DNA of 64,000 bases from Cinclus cinclus (taxonomy: Eukaryota; Chordata; Aves; Passeriformes; Cinclidae). The DNA lies in the NCBI RefSeq assembly GCF_963662255.1, contig NC_085047.1:105828181-105892180 (forward strand), read 5' to 3'. How positions within the stretch are numbered: the stretch's first letter is position 1; every line of letters starts with the position of its first letter. The notes below the pieces were generated by a model that saw nothing but the letters and a program-made list of their open reading frames with translations, was not told the DNA's origin and ran no database searches. Positions 25,001-36,429 of the stretch are shown piece after piece. Position numbers and translations under genes: made by a program.

Positions 25001-26268
25001 GAAAGGTGTGAAAAAGGGCACCAGACACATGAAATCCACACATGCATGGAAGCACACAGACACCTTGATCTGAGCTCTGCTAAACCTAACCTGTGCCTTC
25101 CAGTACCACTCTAGAGTCCTTAGATTCCCCTACCCTGATAGATTTCCACATGCCATTCCTAAACCATGTGAAACACATATTGATCTGTTAGTGACTCTAT
25201 TATCTCCATAAAAATTTCTTGGACATTGATGGACTGAGAGTCCACCTCAGATCAATGGTGCCCATGCCTGTATGCACATACAGTGTGGGCTGACTCCCTC
25301 TCTGCATTGGAGCACCAAGTTCTCCTTATATTCTCCTTTCTGATAATGTGGTTGAAGAACTTCTGAAAGAATAACTTGTTGGAGAATCTCCTTCACATTA
25401 AATATATATATATATATATATAAAAATTTTTTTTTAGTTCTTCCTGTTATCTAGATTTGGTTGTTTGTTTTTTTTTCCCAAAAATCACCAAAATGACATT
25501 GGAAATATGTTCTCAGTTTTTCAGAAGTCAATAACTACAGTGTTTAAATTCTCTTCAAGTATGCATTTATAGCATGCTAGCAGAAGTCCCTTCAAGTACA
25601 TAACCCTATACTTTTCCAAGTTTTTTCTTTTTTCCACACAAAACAGACTGGCTCATTCCCAAGCTGTTGATTTCTCTGTTCTGCACTGGCTGATGCAGGT
25701 TCCTGGCAGCATAATTGCAGCTGACAGCAGCTGACCTCTCTGCAGAGTCTGAGACTTAGAGACAGAAATCTGAACAATTTTATGGACCTTATTTTGGTTT
25801 CTATGTTAAACTGAAATACCCATCTTCCATTAATTTGCAGCCAAAATCAGTTCATTAACTAATAATAAACAATTTGAATGGCTAAGGCTCTCAGACATGT
25901 TTGAGAGACTTCCATGAAAGTGCAAGTGTAAAAGATTAAATTTTGTATTTTGAATAATAGATTTATAGAACAAAATTTAAAGTCTGCTTTTAGAAATCAG
26001 TTGTTAAAATATTGGTGTGATCTTTTCCTACAAGAAGCAGAGGAGAAATGTTTTTGAGGTAATCTGTGAATGGGACAGTCCAGTATGCAGAAAATTCTGC
26101 TGTGGAGCAGAAGGTCTCTGCACTACTTACTAAATGGTAGACAGAATTCCACTGTTCCAGTGTTTTTGAGTTCTATTTTTCCATTTAGCTACTTAAGAGA
26201 CAAACAAAGAAGTACAAACCCAAAAGGCTACCAAAATAAAATTCTGACTTTGTTTCAGTTCTGTAGCT
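22017..26268. other. Unique AT-rich non-coding sequence
   Basis: I recognise no transposon or gene. Simple-sequence items are an A-rich AAAAG/AAAAT tract at about 23.80-23.84 kb and an (AT)n run at 25.40 kb, listed separately. A patch at about 24.76-25.33 kb is less AT-rich and unassigned. A 129-codon minus-strand frame at 24231-24620 has no splice context or recognisable domain. Confidence 0.55.
25402..25422. repeat. (AT)n microsatellite
   Basis: About ten AT dinucleotides followed by A5 and T9. It is ordinary simple sequence. Confidence 0.85.
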
Positions 26269-26296
26269 GGGGGGGGGGGGGAGGGGAGGGGGGGGG
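26269..26296 (+). repeat. G-run G13-A-G4-A-G9
   Basis: Two long G runs and a G4 are separated by single A residues. Four or more G-tracts of at least three G in 28 bp satisfy the usual G-quadruplex pattern on the plus strand. Such runs are also prone to length error in sequencing. Confidence 0.9.
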
Positions 26297-26822
26297 AAAG
26301 AAAAAGAAAAGTTGGTTTATCCAAATCCATGAAACTGCACTGCAGATATTTGGACACATCTTTCATGATGTGCAGAAGTGGCTCTGCAACAGTGAAAATT
26401 CCTGCAGTCTTTCCTTTTCATTCTGCCAACACTCCTCTAGAACTAATGAGGTAGGATGCAGCAGAGCATGGAATACTAAGCAGTCTGAGGTGTGCATTCA
26501 TAAGAGAAATACATAGACTTTGCAGGCTACATAAACACAGCTCTGCTTTTACATAGTGTGTAAACTCCATAAATAGCTGGAACTCCTCTAAAGAACTCTA
26601 TGCAATGCAGGACAGGAGCTACATATATATTATTTTTGAAATAATAAGTCTTCCTGTCTCATTTATTTCATAGTCTTGGTAAAGATAATAGGGATGGGCA
26701 AGGGCAGAATTAGTGTGATACATATCTGGCAGGAACTGAAGCAGAGAGAATTAAAAAGACCTGGCCAAAATCCATGACACAGACCAAATGTACTACAAAG
26801 TAGATAAATCCCATCCTAAAAT

Positions 26823-26828
26823 TTTATT
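26823..26828 (-). terminator. Candidate AATAAA polyadenylation signal
   Basis: AATAAA on the minus strand, about 100 nt downstream of the TAA of the possible terminal exon. The hexamer is common in AT-rich DNA, so its value depends wholly on that exon being real. Confidence 0.2.
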
Positions 26829-26924
26829 TTCCCTCTATGATTAAAATATCCTTCTTCATCTTTTCTCTCATCAGGCCTTTTGATACCATTAGAATTGCTG
26901 AAAGGAGCCTTTTGATATGGTATT

Positions 26925-27105
26925 TTAGGCATCTTTGTCTTTTGGAGAAGGTTCGGAATCTGGTGGTTTTGGAAGTTTTGTTGTTTTCTTTTTAAGCTTC
27001 TCTTGAAACCTGTCCTGTATATGACCATTAACTAAGTCAAAGAGTTCCTGGCTCTCAGTGTGAGTCTTGATTTGGATGGCCAGAGCAACAGGGAGCATTG
27101 TGCAG
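26925..27105 (-). other. Possible terminal coding exon of an unidentified gene
   Basis: On the minus strand, a pyrimidine tract AAAGCTATTTTTTAG ends at 27106 and looks like a splice acceptor. After one nucleotide the frame is open for 59 codons to a TAA at 26925-26927. The peptide is protein-like: a stretch LFDLVNGHIQDRFQEKLKKK followed by a lysine/proline-rich end (KLPKPPDSEPSPKDKDA). An AATAAA lies on the same strand at 26823-26828, about 100 nt beyond the stop. I cannot match it to a known protein. A second frame is open across much of the same region, which weakens the case. It could be a real last exon, a pseudogene fragment or chance. Confidence 0.3.
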
Positions 27106-28435
27106 CTAAAAAATAGCTTTTAGGCCATACTACTTTCATTCATCTGTAAGTGCTGTGTATCCATTGTTAATGTAGCTGATCATGCTAAATGCAAACAAGA
27201 GGCTTTTTCAGAGTATGAACTGATCTTCTGCACAAAAAATGCCATTCTTTTGATAACCACTGCCACCAAAAATTTCCTGTTACATAATCCTCTAGAAAGA
27301 ATAAAAACTCCTATGATGTTATTTTACAGAGTAAGTTTGGCAACAGCTTTGCAGTGTGGTAACTTGTAATGACCTCGGCTCCAATCAAGCTTACAAACTT
27401 ATAACAGAGTTGTGATTAACCCTGAAATATTTTCTAAATGCCCCATGCATGAGTTTGAGAGAATACAATTATTTGAGAATCCTGCTTAGAAGCTTTCAAT
27501 CTCAAATTACTCCCTAATTTAGGCTATCACAGGAAAACAATATTTTACTATTCATTCCATTGAATAATCATTAATGAACTGCTCTAAATCACTAATATTT
27601 CACCTAATCTACAAAACGGCTTATTTTGTGTGTGTGCTTTTACTAGAGTTGATCTGGGAATGTCAGTTGAGTTTAGAAAAGCACATAAAGCTGTACAAAC
27701 TGCAACAACTCCTATTTTTCATATTTAATATCATGTAGGCAACATCCTTTTGCAATATGCTCTCTACTCAAAGATTGACTACAGCCTAAGTACAGCTGTA
27801 CAGTACTATAAAAAAACTGCAGAGGATTGTGCATCCATGTTTAAACCCTGCTAAATCTGACACCATAAAGTAGAATGGCTAGAATCTACATTCTAAGTAC
27901 ATAGTCAAATATTTTAGTACTCATTTTTTACTATCATTTTATAATAATACTTTTAGCAACATGTGATCGAGAAAGGAAACAAATTGCAGCATACGAATGG
28001 TTCCAAACCAAATTACTTGGGGATTTAAATGCACACTAATATTCAGATCCAAAAGAACACATATCTCTGGATGTTTTACTCCTTTCTTCTTTCTATCCCT
28101 TGAAAATATGTGTTGTTCATTCCAGCCAAGGATCTTACCTTCATCACCTTCTTCCTGAGTATGGTTTTTCATCTCATGACTAGAGGAACTGATCTCTTCA
28201 TTATGAAAAAAAGTTAAAAATAAAAAAAAGAATAAAAGAGATTATGAAAATCCATTTCTTGAAAGATACATCCAAAGATTCAATGTACACTTATTAGGGT
28301 AAGTTATTTTGTCTCAGTCTGCCACTCTCCTTTGAAACATTTTATTATTTGTAAGAAGAACTGTTGGGTAGCATAGGTCAATGGATTTTAAATGTTCCTT
28401 CCTGAAAACACAAATTAAATTATCAATTAACTTCA
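27106..28435. other. Unique non-coding sequence, possible intron
   Basis: I see no transposon. If the minus-strand exon candidates on either side belong to one transcript, this would be mostly intron. A plus-strand open stretch after ACTTTTAG at about 27957 is only some two dozen codons long and is not called. Confidence 0.45.
28139..28193 (-). other. Possible small exon
   Basis: On the minus strand, GATGAAG is followed by GTAAGATCC at 28138, a near-consensus donor. Upstream lies a long T-rich tract (about 28200-28240 on the plus strand as A-rich) with AG just before the segment. The 55 nt are open in one frame and give an acidic, serine-rich peptide (SSSSHEMKNHTQEEGDEG). The segment ends in phase 1, whereas the candidate terminal exon at 26925-27105 needs a phase-2 predecessor, so the two cannot be joined directly without another exon. 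Confidence 0.15.
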
Positions 28436-29026
28436 CACAGAATCATTCAGTTCTTGGAAAATACTTCTGAGAACATCGAGTCCAGCCTATGACCAGACAC
28501 CAACTTGTCAACTAGACCATGCCTCTGAGTGCTACATCCAACCTTTCCTTAAACCCCTGCAGGGATGGTGACTCCACCATCTCCCTGGGCACTCCCTTCC
28601 AGGGTCTAATCACCCTTTCTGTGAAGGAATTTTTTTCCTAATGTCCAACCTAAACCTCCCCTGGTCCAGTTGGAGGTTGTGTTCTGTTGCTGCTTGTCTG
28701 GGAGTACAAACCAACCTCCACCTGGCTAGAGCCTCCTCTCAGGGAGCTGCAGAGAGTGATAAGGTCTCCCTTGAGCTGTCTTTTTTTCCAGGCAAAATAA
28801 ATCCAGCCTCTATAGCTGCTCCTCACAAGACCTGTCCTCAAGAATGTTTAGCAGCTTCATTACCTTTCCCTGGACTTGCTCCAGCCCTTCAGTATCCTTC
28901 CAGAATTCAGGGGCCCAGAACCGGACACAGGACTCCAGGTGTGGCCTCAGCAGGACTGAGCACAGCTGAGTGAATCACTTCCCTGGTCCTGCTGGCCACT
29001 CAGTTACTGATACAGCCCAGGATACC
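28436..29026 (-). mobile_element. CR1 LINE, 3' fragment (about 590 bp)
   Basis: Antisense CR1 with many diagnostic blocks: CAGGGATGGTGACTCCACCA, CTCCCTGGGCACTCCCTTCC, CTAATGTCCAACCTAAACCT, CCCCTGGTCCAGTTGGAGGT, GAGAGTGATAAGGTCTCCCT, AGCTGCTCCTCACAAGACCT and ACTCCAGGTGTGGCCTCAGC. It covers the 3' end and the last part of ORF2, and is 5'-truncated near 29026. It is better preserved than the other CR1 copies here. The 110-codon plus-strand frame inside it is a shadow on the non-coding strand. Confidence 0.95.
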
Positions 29027-31312
29027 AAATTTGCTACATTTGGAAGAATAGCACGTCTTAAAGGAGAAAAAAAACCAACTTGATGACTATAAGAATGATC
29101 AGATTTTTCTTGTAACATTATGTAATTTTCTTCTTTAGTTAAACAACAATCACTATGTTGCAAACAATGATGAAAATTTCCAAGCAAAATTATTTAAGAA
29201 TTAAGAATTTCATTGTATTCTAAATGTGCGTAAAGATTAAGAATAAAATTTGAAATAGAACACAAGTCAGTTTTGTTGTATTTATTTTGTGATTCTCATC
29301 TGATCCATTAGTTTGGCTTTTCTCCTCCACCAGAGTTTCTTACAAGATAAATTCCCAGCTAACAAAAAGTTATTGGAGTGGGCACCATGCCACAGAATCT
29401 TCTGCAAGATATGTGCAGTAAATCAAGATGGGTGTCACTGGCTCCCCACTGCACCTATTTTCAGTTGGCAAAGCTGGTCCCATTTCCTCTAACAAATTAG
29501 AACTATGCTAAAACTTGATTGAGGACACATTGTCTCGAGCTGCATACCACAGACATTTTCTGCAGTTATGCATCTGGACAGTTGTCTCAATACTTACAGC
29601 CCCTGGGAAATGTTAATTTAAAATGCAGTCCTGAAATGGTGAAAATGTTAAATGTGCTGTGGGAAATTATTACAATTTCTACAGATATTGCAATGCATTT
29701 TGCAAGGGAAGACACGCCTGGTTAAATAAATGGGATGGGAATATGGTAGAATATAACCAGAGAAATACCATGAAAGTATAATTGTCAAGATCCATGGGGT
29801 TTGTTTGGTTTTGTTTTGCTTTCATTTATCTAAACAAGTTGGTTGGATGTCATTTGCTTACTTGTTTGTTTCCTGCCATCCCCTAACATTTGAGATGCGA
29901 TTATCTGCAAAGTATAAATTTAAAACTGTCTTTATGCACTACTGTATATTTTGGATACATTTCATTAAAGCTAGTTAGTTCTTAGTTCTTAGTTTATTGT
30001 ATTCAAGTGTCATTTTGTATTATATTTCACTGACTGTAAAATTGATTCAATAGCATAACTTTATTCCAAATATGCCACAAGTGATACAATAATTTAAATG
30101 TTTGGCCAAATGCTCTGCTGCCATAAGTATTTTGATGTTTTTGCTCAAGTATACTAGACATAAGAATTTCCTTTTACATAGTAGAGGATATTATTCTAAG
30201 GCACTTTCTGAGGTAAGAGATAAATTAGACTATTCAAATGCTCCAGAATTAAAATAAGTATGGAAATTTAGTAACCCAGGGTCAACTGATCCATTGTTTT
30301 ATCAGAAAGAAAGAGGGTAAATCATTTGTTAGGAAGAAAAATTAAATGTACATACAGTTGACAAAACTGATAGCAAGATGGATTGTTATTAAAGTGATTC
30401 CTTTTAGCCCAGTGACATCTTCTAAGGTATTAAATAGTTTAGAACTCCTTCTGAGATCAGGCTGATATAAAATATTCAACATCCCTCCACTTCATGCCAA
30501 AAATATTTCACTAAAATTAGATTCAGGCATATTTAAAATAATTGGTAATATCAGCTTTGCACAGGAAGGCAAAAGGGCTGGGAGATTTAATAATACTTTC
30601 ATTGATCTTTGCATATGAGAGTAATCCTCTTTGGAAATGAGGTTGCTAATGCAGGAACAAGCCTTCCTTTTTTTCTGGCTGTACACAAATTAACGATCAA
30701 ATGCTTCTTCACAAAGTATTTCCTGTGAAAAAGAAACTTATGTGCTGTATATGAGTGGGGTAAAAAGAAGGTGATATCTGGTTCAAAAAAACCCCCAGGT
30801 ATATCTGAATACTCAGGGGAATATGCCTATTCCATATGATTTTTTTTTTATTGGCACAGGAGATTTAGTTCTGACAATGTTGGAATTCAAGAAACAGCTA
30901 AAAACTGTAATTTCTGAATGAACAAACTATTCTGGAAAAACAATTGAAATTAAATCAAAACTTCATTTAAGACAAAATGCCATTGAAATTTTGTATGCTA
31001 TTTATTGGTTCATTTGATAAACAGCTGGGTACATCCTACATGAATTCTTGAAGCTGTCAGAGATTGACATTGGCTTCTTTAGACAATTAAAACTCACGTA
31101 GAGTTTGAGACATCAGACATTCAGTTTTTCTTCAAGCAGTATTTCTAAACCCTGCTAAAATGGTTCATAACTCTTTAAAATGTTATGTTTTTAAGAGTAA
31201 GTGTAATTTATGAACAAACAATGCATCTTGATCTGAGAAATGACAGCACTTCATACACTCACACAAAGACTTGCAGAAAAGCAATCTCAGAAACCAAATG
31301 GCACTACTGAAT
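29027..31312. other. Unique AT-rich non-coding sequence
   Basis: I recognise no transposon or gene. Only short T-rich and A-rich runs are present. Confidence 0.6.
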
Positions 31313-31386
31313 AATCACAGAATCATAGAATGGTTTGGGCTGAATGATACCTTAAAGATAATTTATTCCAACCTCCATGCCATGGG
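31313..31386 (-). mobile_element. CR1 LINE, 3' terminal stub
   Basis: Only the last ~74 bp of a CR1 in antisense: AATCACAGAATCATAGAATG, GTTTGGGCTGAATGATACCT, TAAAGAT, CCAACCTCCATGCCATGGG. The tail and the conserved 3' block are intact in outline, so this is a very severe 5' truncation of the kind produced by target-primed insertion. Confidence 0.9.
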
Positions 31387-31989
31387 AGTTTGGGGTTTTT
31401 TAGCTTTTGTAATTACAGATCTGTAAAACTCTATGTCAGTTGTTTTTAATACATACAAAAAAATTTTCTAAAACAATCAGAAAAGTTTGAAAGTAGTGGT
31501 TGAAAGACTAAGCATATAAAGCTTGGGATGTCAGGTTTAAGAAAATCAACTTATTCTGACTATTCGAGAGAACATTTGGAGGTGACTTCTTTGTGAAAAT
31601 TACATCTAATAGTGAGAAAAAATTCCACCTTGCTGAAAAATGAATAGAAATATCTGGACATTGAAATTTGATTAATTTTTCTTGAAAATAAGCCTTTTTA
31701 TCTTCTCAGCATGGGCAATTTTCTTTGCAACCATTTTATTGGAGTATCTGTTAATTATGACAATTTAGTTTGGCAATTTTTTTAATGATATTTTCCTAGT
31801 ATATACATATATGATGCAGCCTAGCAGTGAGATATTTTTCTTCAGTTCACCATAAGCAATACCCTTGTCTTTAGCACATGTACTCATTTTCTAATTTTAT
31901 ATCTGTTACATGTAATAAATTACTACAAATAAATCTTCTCTGTCACTCCCCTCCTCACCTGGACATGGATAAGAAAATATATTCAAAGA
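31387..31989. other. Unique AT-rich sequence before an LTR
   Basis: About 600 bp of AT-rich sequence without a recognised feature. The left end of the following LTR is not sharply defined and may lie somewhat inside this interval. Confidence 0.5.
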
Positions 31990-32761
31990 ATCATATGCTG
32001 AGATAAGGACAGGGAGAGAACACTCACCAGTTACTATCACAGGTAAAATAGGCCTGATTTAGAGATATAAAATGAATTTATTACAAATCAAAATCAGAGC
32101 AAGATAATGAGAAGTAAAACAAATCTTATAACACCTTCCCCCCACCTGTCCCTCTTTCCCAGCTCTACCTCCTCCCCCAGCAGTGCTGGGAGATGGGAAT
32201 GGGGATTATGGTCAGTCCATCACTGGCTGGGTCCCTTCCACAGGGTCACAGGTCCTCCCAGGAAACCTGCTCCAGCATGAGTTTCCCATGGATTCATAGC
32301 CCTCTTTCAGGCATTCACGTGCTCCTGTGTGGATCCCCTCCATGGGCTGCCTGTGGATGTCTGCTTCCCTGTGCACCTCCATGGGCTGCAGGGACACAGC
32401 TGTTTCACCCTACCCTGCACCATGCCCTGCAGGGGAATCTCTCCCCTGGTGCCTGGGCCCCTCTTTGGTGACTGACCCTGGTGTCTGCAAAGTTCATTAT
32501 CTCATATACTCTCACTCCACTCTTCTCTGCATGCAATTACTTCTGCACAACAATTTTTTCACCTTCTTAAATACCTTATTGCAGAGGTGTTACCACCACT
32601 TCTGACCGGTCCAGCGTTGGCAGCTGCAGGTTGGTCCACCTTGGACTCACCTGGCCTTGGCTTTGTCTGACACAATGGAAGTTTTTGGCAGCTGCTTACA
32701 GAACCCACCCCTGTAGTTCCCCTTCTGCCTCCAAAATCTTGCCACACAAACCCAGAGCACA
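31990..32761 (-). mobile_element. Endogenous retrovirus solo LTR (avian family), about 770 bp
   Basis: This GC-richer block has the character of an avian ERV LTR read backwards. The right end (CCACACAAACCCAGAGCACA) corresponds to the LTR start, and the interior has repeated CCATGGGCTGC / CTGCTCCAGCATG-type units typical of a known avian LTR family, with CCCCCCACCTGTCCC near the left. An AATAAA on the minus strand (TTTATT at 32077-32082) fits the LTR poly(A) signal. No internal retroviral sequence flanks it, so it is a solo LTR. The left boundary is uncertain and I could not find a clear target-site duplication. Confidence 0.7.
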
Positions 32762-34931
32762 ATGTAAGAATAAAACTGACGTTTGGATTAGAAGATAATA
32801 ATTTTGCTGCTGGGTACCTTGGAAGGCTTTCTCTCCATGAGCAGCACAGATATGATGTTTGCAGATCACCAAATGGAATAATCCATGCACACTTTATCTC
32901 ATTTCTTCCTTCTCTGTTTGGATGCCTTTTAAGATTACAACACTTTATTCTCCCCTGTGCTTCAGAAGATAATATTTTTATCTTCTCAAATACTTTGATT
33001 TACCCTAAATTTTCATGGATAGCACTGTAACATGATAAAGAATTCATTGCCATACAAACAAAGCAGGGCAGAGGTTTGAGGGTAACCTGTCTCAGGTACA
33101 GGAAGTGACACCCAGGGTGGACACCCATTACCATGGGGCCAGAGGAAGACTTGCAGGTACCTTTAGGATTTTGAGTGGCTGGAGAAGGAACAAGGGAAAC
33201 AGAAGGATAAGGGGATGAAAGAGGTTAGTCACGTAAACAGTGGCTGGTTACAGTAATTGAATAGCCGTGCCCTGTGCCTGATCTGTCATTTCTTCCATTA
33301 AACATTAAAAAATGTCTTCTCCTTCTGACATTTCAGTCCTCCATTTCTTCTCATTAAACTTCATTTCTGACTGTTTGTCTGGGTGAGCACAGTCTCACTA
33401 CCTGTGTGCACAAGACCGTGGGAATTTCTGAGAGAAAGCAGCCAGAGTAGTGCCAGAGCTCACAGGGGCTGTGTGTGATGGGCCACCACTGCAGTGTGTG
33501 AGCGTGCAAGATCTAGCTAGTCTCATTCCTAGAGAGGAATATTTCCCAAAATAAATTGAGATACTTTGTCATTAGTCATTCAGGTAGATGAAAAACTGTT
33601 GATTGTTATGTATACGTCCTATATTTTGCTGAATTAGGGCCTGCAAGAGAAATGGCTCATGTTTGAAAAAAAAAAATGCCCTTGATGGAAATAAGAGACA
33701 AGTATCTGTACTGCCTGCATAAGTTATCAAGCATGGTACAGATGGTGAGGGACTTTGCACTGCAGATGGGAATGATTCAGAAGATGATAAAAGTTCTAAA
33801 TCCAAACCCTTACTCCATCACTGTCTAGGGGTAGACATTGTTACAGGAAAATTTACTTATAAAGTTTACTTTCAGCAAATATGCATACTTGTGGGAGTGA
33901 AAGTTAGGGGACAAGAAAATGAAAGCTTTTCCAATGGTAATGGGAATCTTTCTTGTACTAAAATAATAAGTAAGTTATACATAGTATACAGTTCTTGAGA
34001 TGCTGTGAAGATGATAATATCAGCAAATGAAACTGCTTTGGGGAGCTGTAACCTCGCAAGTAGTTTAAGAACATCAGGCTGAAACTCTACTCAGATCACT
34101 AACATGTAAAGTCTCCACAACCTCTACTGTGCTGGACAAACCTACAAGCTAAACACACAGGTATAACAAAGGCATTTATGTAGCAACTGTTATAGCATGT
34201 AAAAGAATCCTCAAAACAGCTAGCAAATTAATACCATCCCCTACCTGCAGTTTATCAGCTCTTTGATTTCAATGATAGTTTAAACAAAGGAAAACAACCA
34301 CTCATATTTCATGCCAGGAATGCCTTCTAAGAAGGCATGCTATTGAAAAAAGTAATACAGCTATCCATTGTGTCTTCTTTTTCTAAAATCATAATATGAT
34401 CCTTATATAGAGAAGGAAAATATTGTTCTTTTTAAGGTGTTTTTTAAGCCAAGACAAACAGCTGCTCTAAGAGAACTAGAAACTTGTAGTTACGAAAGTT
34501 TTTCCTAAATTGATTTCCTTTTCTAAACTTTTTTCCCAGATGTATTGAAATATTACTAAATTTTGGAAAGCTGAAATTACCATTTTGAACAGTGAAGGTG
34601 AGAAATAGGCCAAAATATGTTCTCTTCAAGACCCTCTGAAAAGTCAAGAAGTAAAGATGGCAAATTTTTAATAGCACTAAACTCTGCATGGGGATAATAA
34701 GAGTACATTTTCACAGTTTTTCTTGAATTTGGAAGCGTGATGTATCTTAGAATTTCTGTTTTATGTAATTTAAAATTTCCTCATGTTTTAGTTGATCTTT
34801 TATTATTTGCACAAGTCTACATTCAGAAAAGGAAGTGCGTTTAATTTTCTGGAAATAAGCATGTAGGGTTTTCTAAATGGCATTCACGTTTAGATTTTGC
34901 CAAGTTTCTCATGAGGTTGAAGATTTAACAC
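32762..34931. other. Unique sequence with one unassigned GC-richer patch
   Basis: No recognised gene. The patch at 33055-33530 is listed separately. The rest, including 33.5-34.9 kb, is AT-rich without identifiable repeats. Confidence 0.5.
33055..33530. other. Unassigned GC-richer block, possibly an old retroelement
   Basis: Base composition rises sharply against both flanks. ATTAAA occurs several times in the middle (for example CTCATTAAACTTCATTTCTG) and is followed by a GT-rich region (TGTTTGTCTGGGTGAGCACA), an order like the poly(A) part of an LTR. I cannot assign a family and see no clear ends or target duplication, so this remains a guess. Confidence 0.25.
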
Positions 34932-35514
34932 CGAGCTGGTTTTGGCTGGGGTAGAATTAATTTTCTTCCCAGTGGCTGGTAAGGGCCTGTGTATTGGATT
35001 TGTGGTGAACACAGTGATGATAATACAGAGATGTTTTTTGTTATTGCTGAGCAGGGTTTACACAGATCCAAGGCCTTTTCTGCTTTTCCTGCTGCCACAC
35101 TGGTGAGGGGGCTGGGAGTGCATGGGAGGAGACACAGCTGGGACAGGTGACCCAAACAGGGGACCACAGTCCAGACTGTGTGACAGCATGCTAAATGCAT
35201 AAAGTGGGGTGAAGAAGGAGGAAGGGGCTATGTTTGGAGGGATGGAGTTTTTCTTCCCAGGTAACTGCCAGATGTGGTGGGGCCCTGCTCTCCCTGGAGG
35301 GCTGAACCCCTGCCCACCCTTGAGAAGCAGTGAATTAATTCCTTGTTTTGCTTTGCTAATGAGCAGAGGTTTTACTTTCCCTATTAAATTGTTATTATCT
35401 CAACCCATGATTTTTCCAGCTTTTACCCTTTTGATTCTCTCCCTGACCCTGCTGGAGGGGAGTGAGTGAGCAGCTGCCTGGGACTTGGCTGCTGGCTGGG
35501 GTTAAACTACAACA
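34932..35514 (-). mobile_element. ERVL-like solo LTR, about 583 bp
   Basis: The right end reads GGGGTTAAACTACAACA, the reverse complement of the common avian ERVL-like LTR start (TGTTGTGGTTTAACCCC). The left end is GAGCTGGTTTTGGCTGGGGT. In between are AAGGCCTTTTCTGCTTTTCC, GAATTAATTCCTTGTTTTGC and TTATTATCTCAACCCATG, all family hallmarks. Possible 5-bp target duplications are AACAC (34927-34931) and AACAT (35515-35519), one mismatch. Five bp is the size expected for ERVL. No internal region remains. Confidence 0.88.
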
Positions 35515-36429
35515 AACATTATGAAGTGCTTCTTATAAAACTTCTGTGCTATTATGTAAAGAAATGTTCTGCAGTCATAACTATCAGTTCTTACAGTAGA
35601 CTGTCTCCTAGTATTTTTTTGCAAGTAATATATTCTCTGTCAAGTTGTTTAGAACTTCTGGTGCACAAACGTCTATTTATTTCCCGGAAAATGAGATATC
35701 TGTAAAGTTTATTAGCTCCAGCTCATATAATTAATCTTATTTTGAATTATGGAGAAGTGAAAACTAGATATACAGGCAGACAATTCAGATAACAAGTAAC
35801 ATTACACTACAGCATTCTAGGGACTAACAGATTTTTTTTTTTTTCGAAGCAAATTGTTTTCTATTTATGGAGGTACTTAGAAATCTCTTAAGACAGGAGT
35901 TCACACAATTAAAGTGGCTACTTACACAGGCCAAAGTGTATTTACTACTTGCTCATATTCAAACTGTTTTGCAACATCAAGTAAAAAGCATAGAAAATAG
36001 TCCTATAAAATAAGTACAGAACTGTAAAAAAGTGGTATTTAAGGTCAGTTCATGGGCAGAAATCTTACAAAGTCTTTGAAACCTTTTGTTTTAGCATCCT
36101 GCCCATGGAGCTCTGTAGAAAGCTTTACATAGTCAAGATACGGAGAGAAATTCAATAATAATTTTTTTTTCAGAAAGAGTCAAATACATTTTAGTTTCAT
36201 GCTTTTGCAGCTTAGATATAGGTGAAAGCCAAAGATTATTTTAGATTCTTGCTCTGTTCTTGTAACCCCATGGAAACCCATGACTGCATAATGCAAAACT
36301 GAAAATGGCTGTTTTGTGTTCCTACCCATAAACACCTTATGAGAAGGCACTGAGTAGCAGAGCAGAATAAATGAGCTTGCACAGACCTGTGCCCGGCAGG
36401 TCTATGGGATTGCCTCAGTGGAGACATTC
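35515..36429. other. Unique sequence between two LTRs
   Basis: About 0.9 kb of AT-rich sequence between two same-orientation LTRs. I see no primer-binding site, polypurine tract or gag/pol frame, so it does not look like a retroviral interior. Confidence 0.5.

Noticed and set aside
26070..26516. 148-codon plus-strand frame, the longest in the window
   Set aside because: It runs through the G13-A-G4-A-G9 tract, where length errors would shift the frame, and shows no recognisable domain.
27957..28045. Plus-strand open stretch after ACTTTTAG
   Set aside because: Only about two dozen codons long with an ordinary acceptor-like site; too short to separate from chance.
28641..28973. 110-codon plus-strand frame
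   Set aside because: It lies entirely within the antisense CR1 element, on the non-coding strand.
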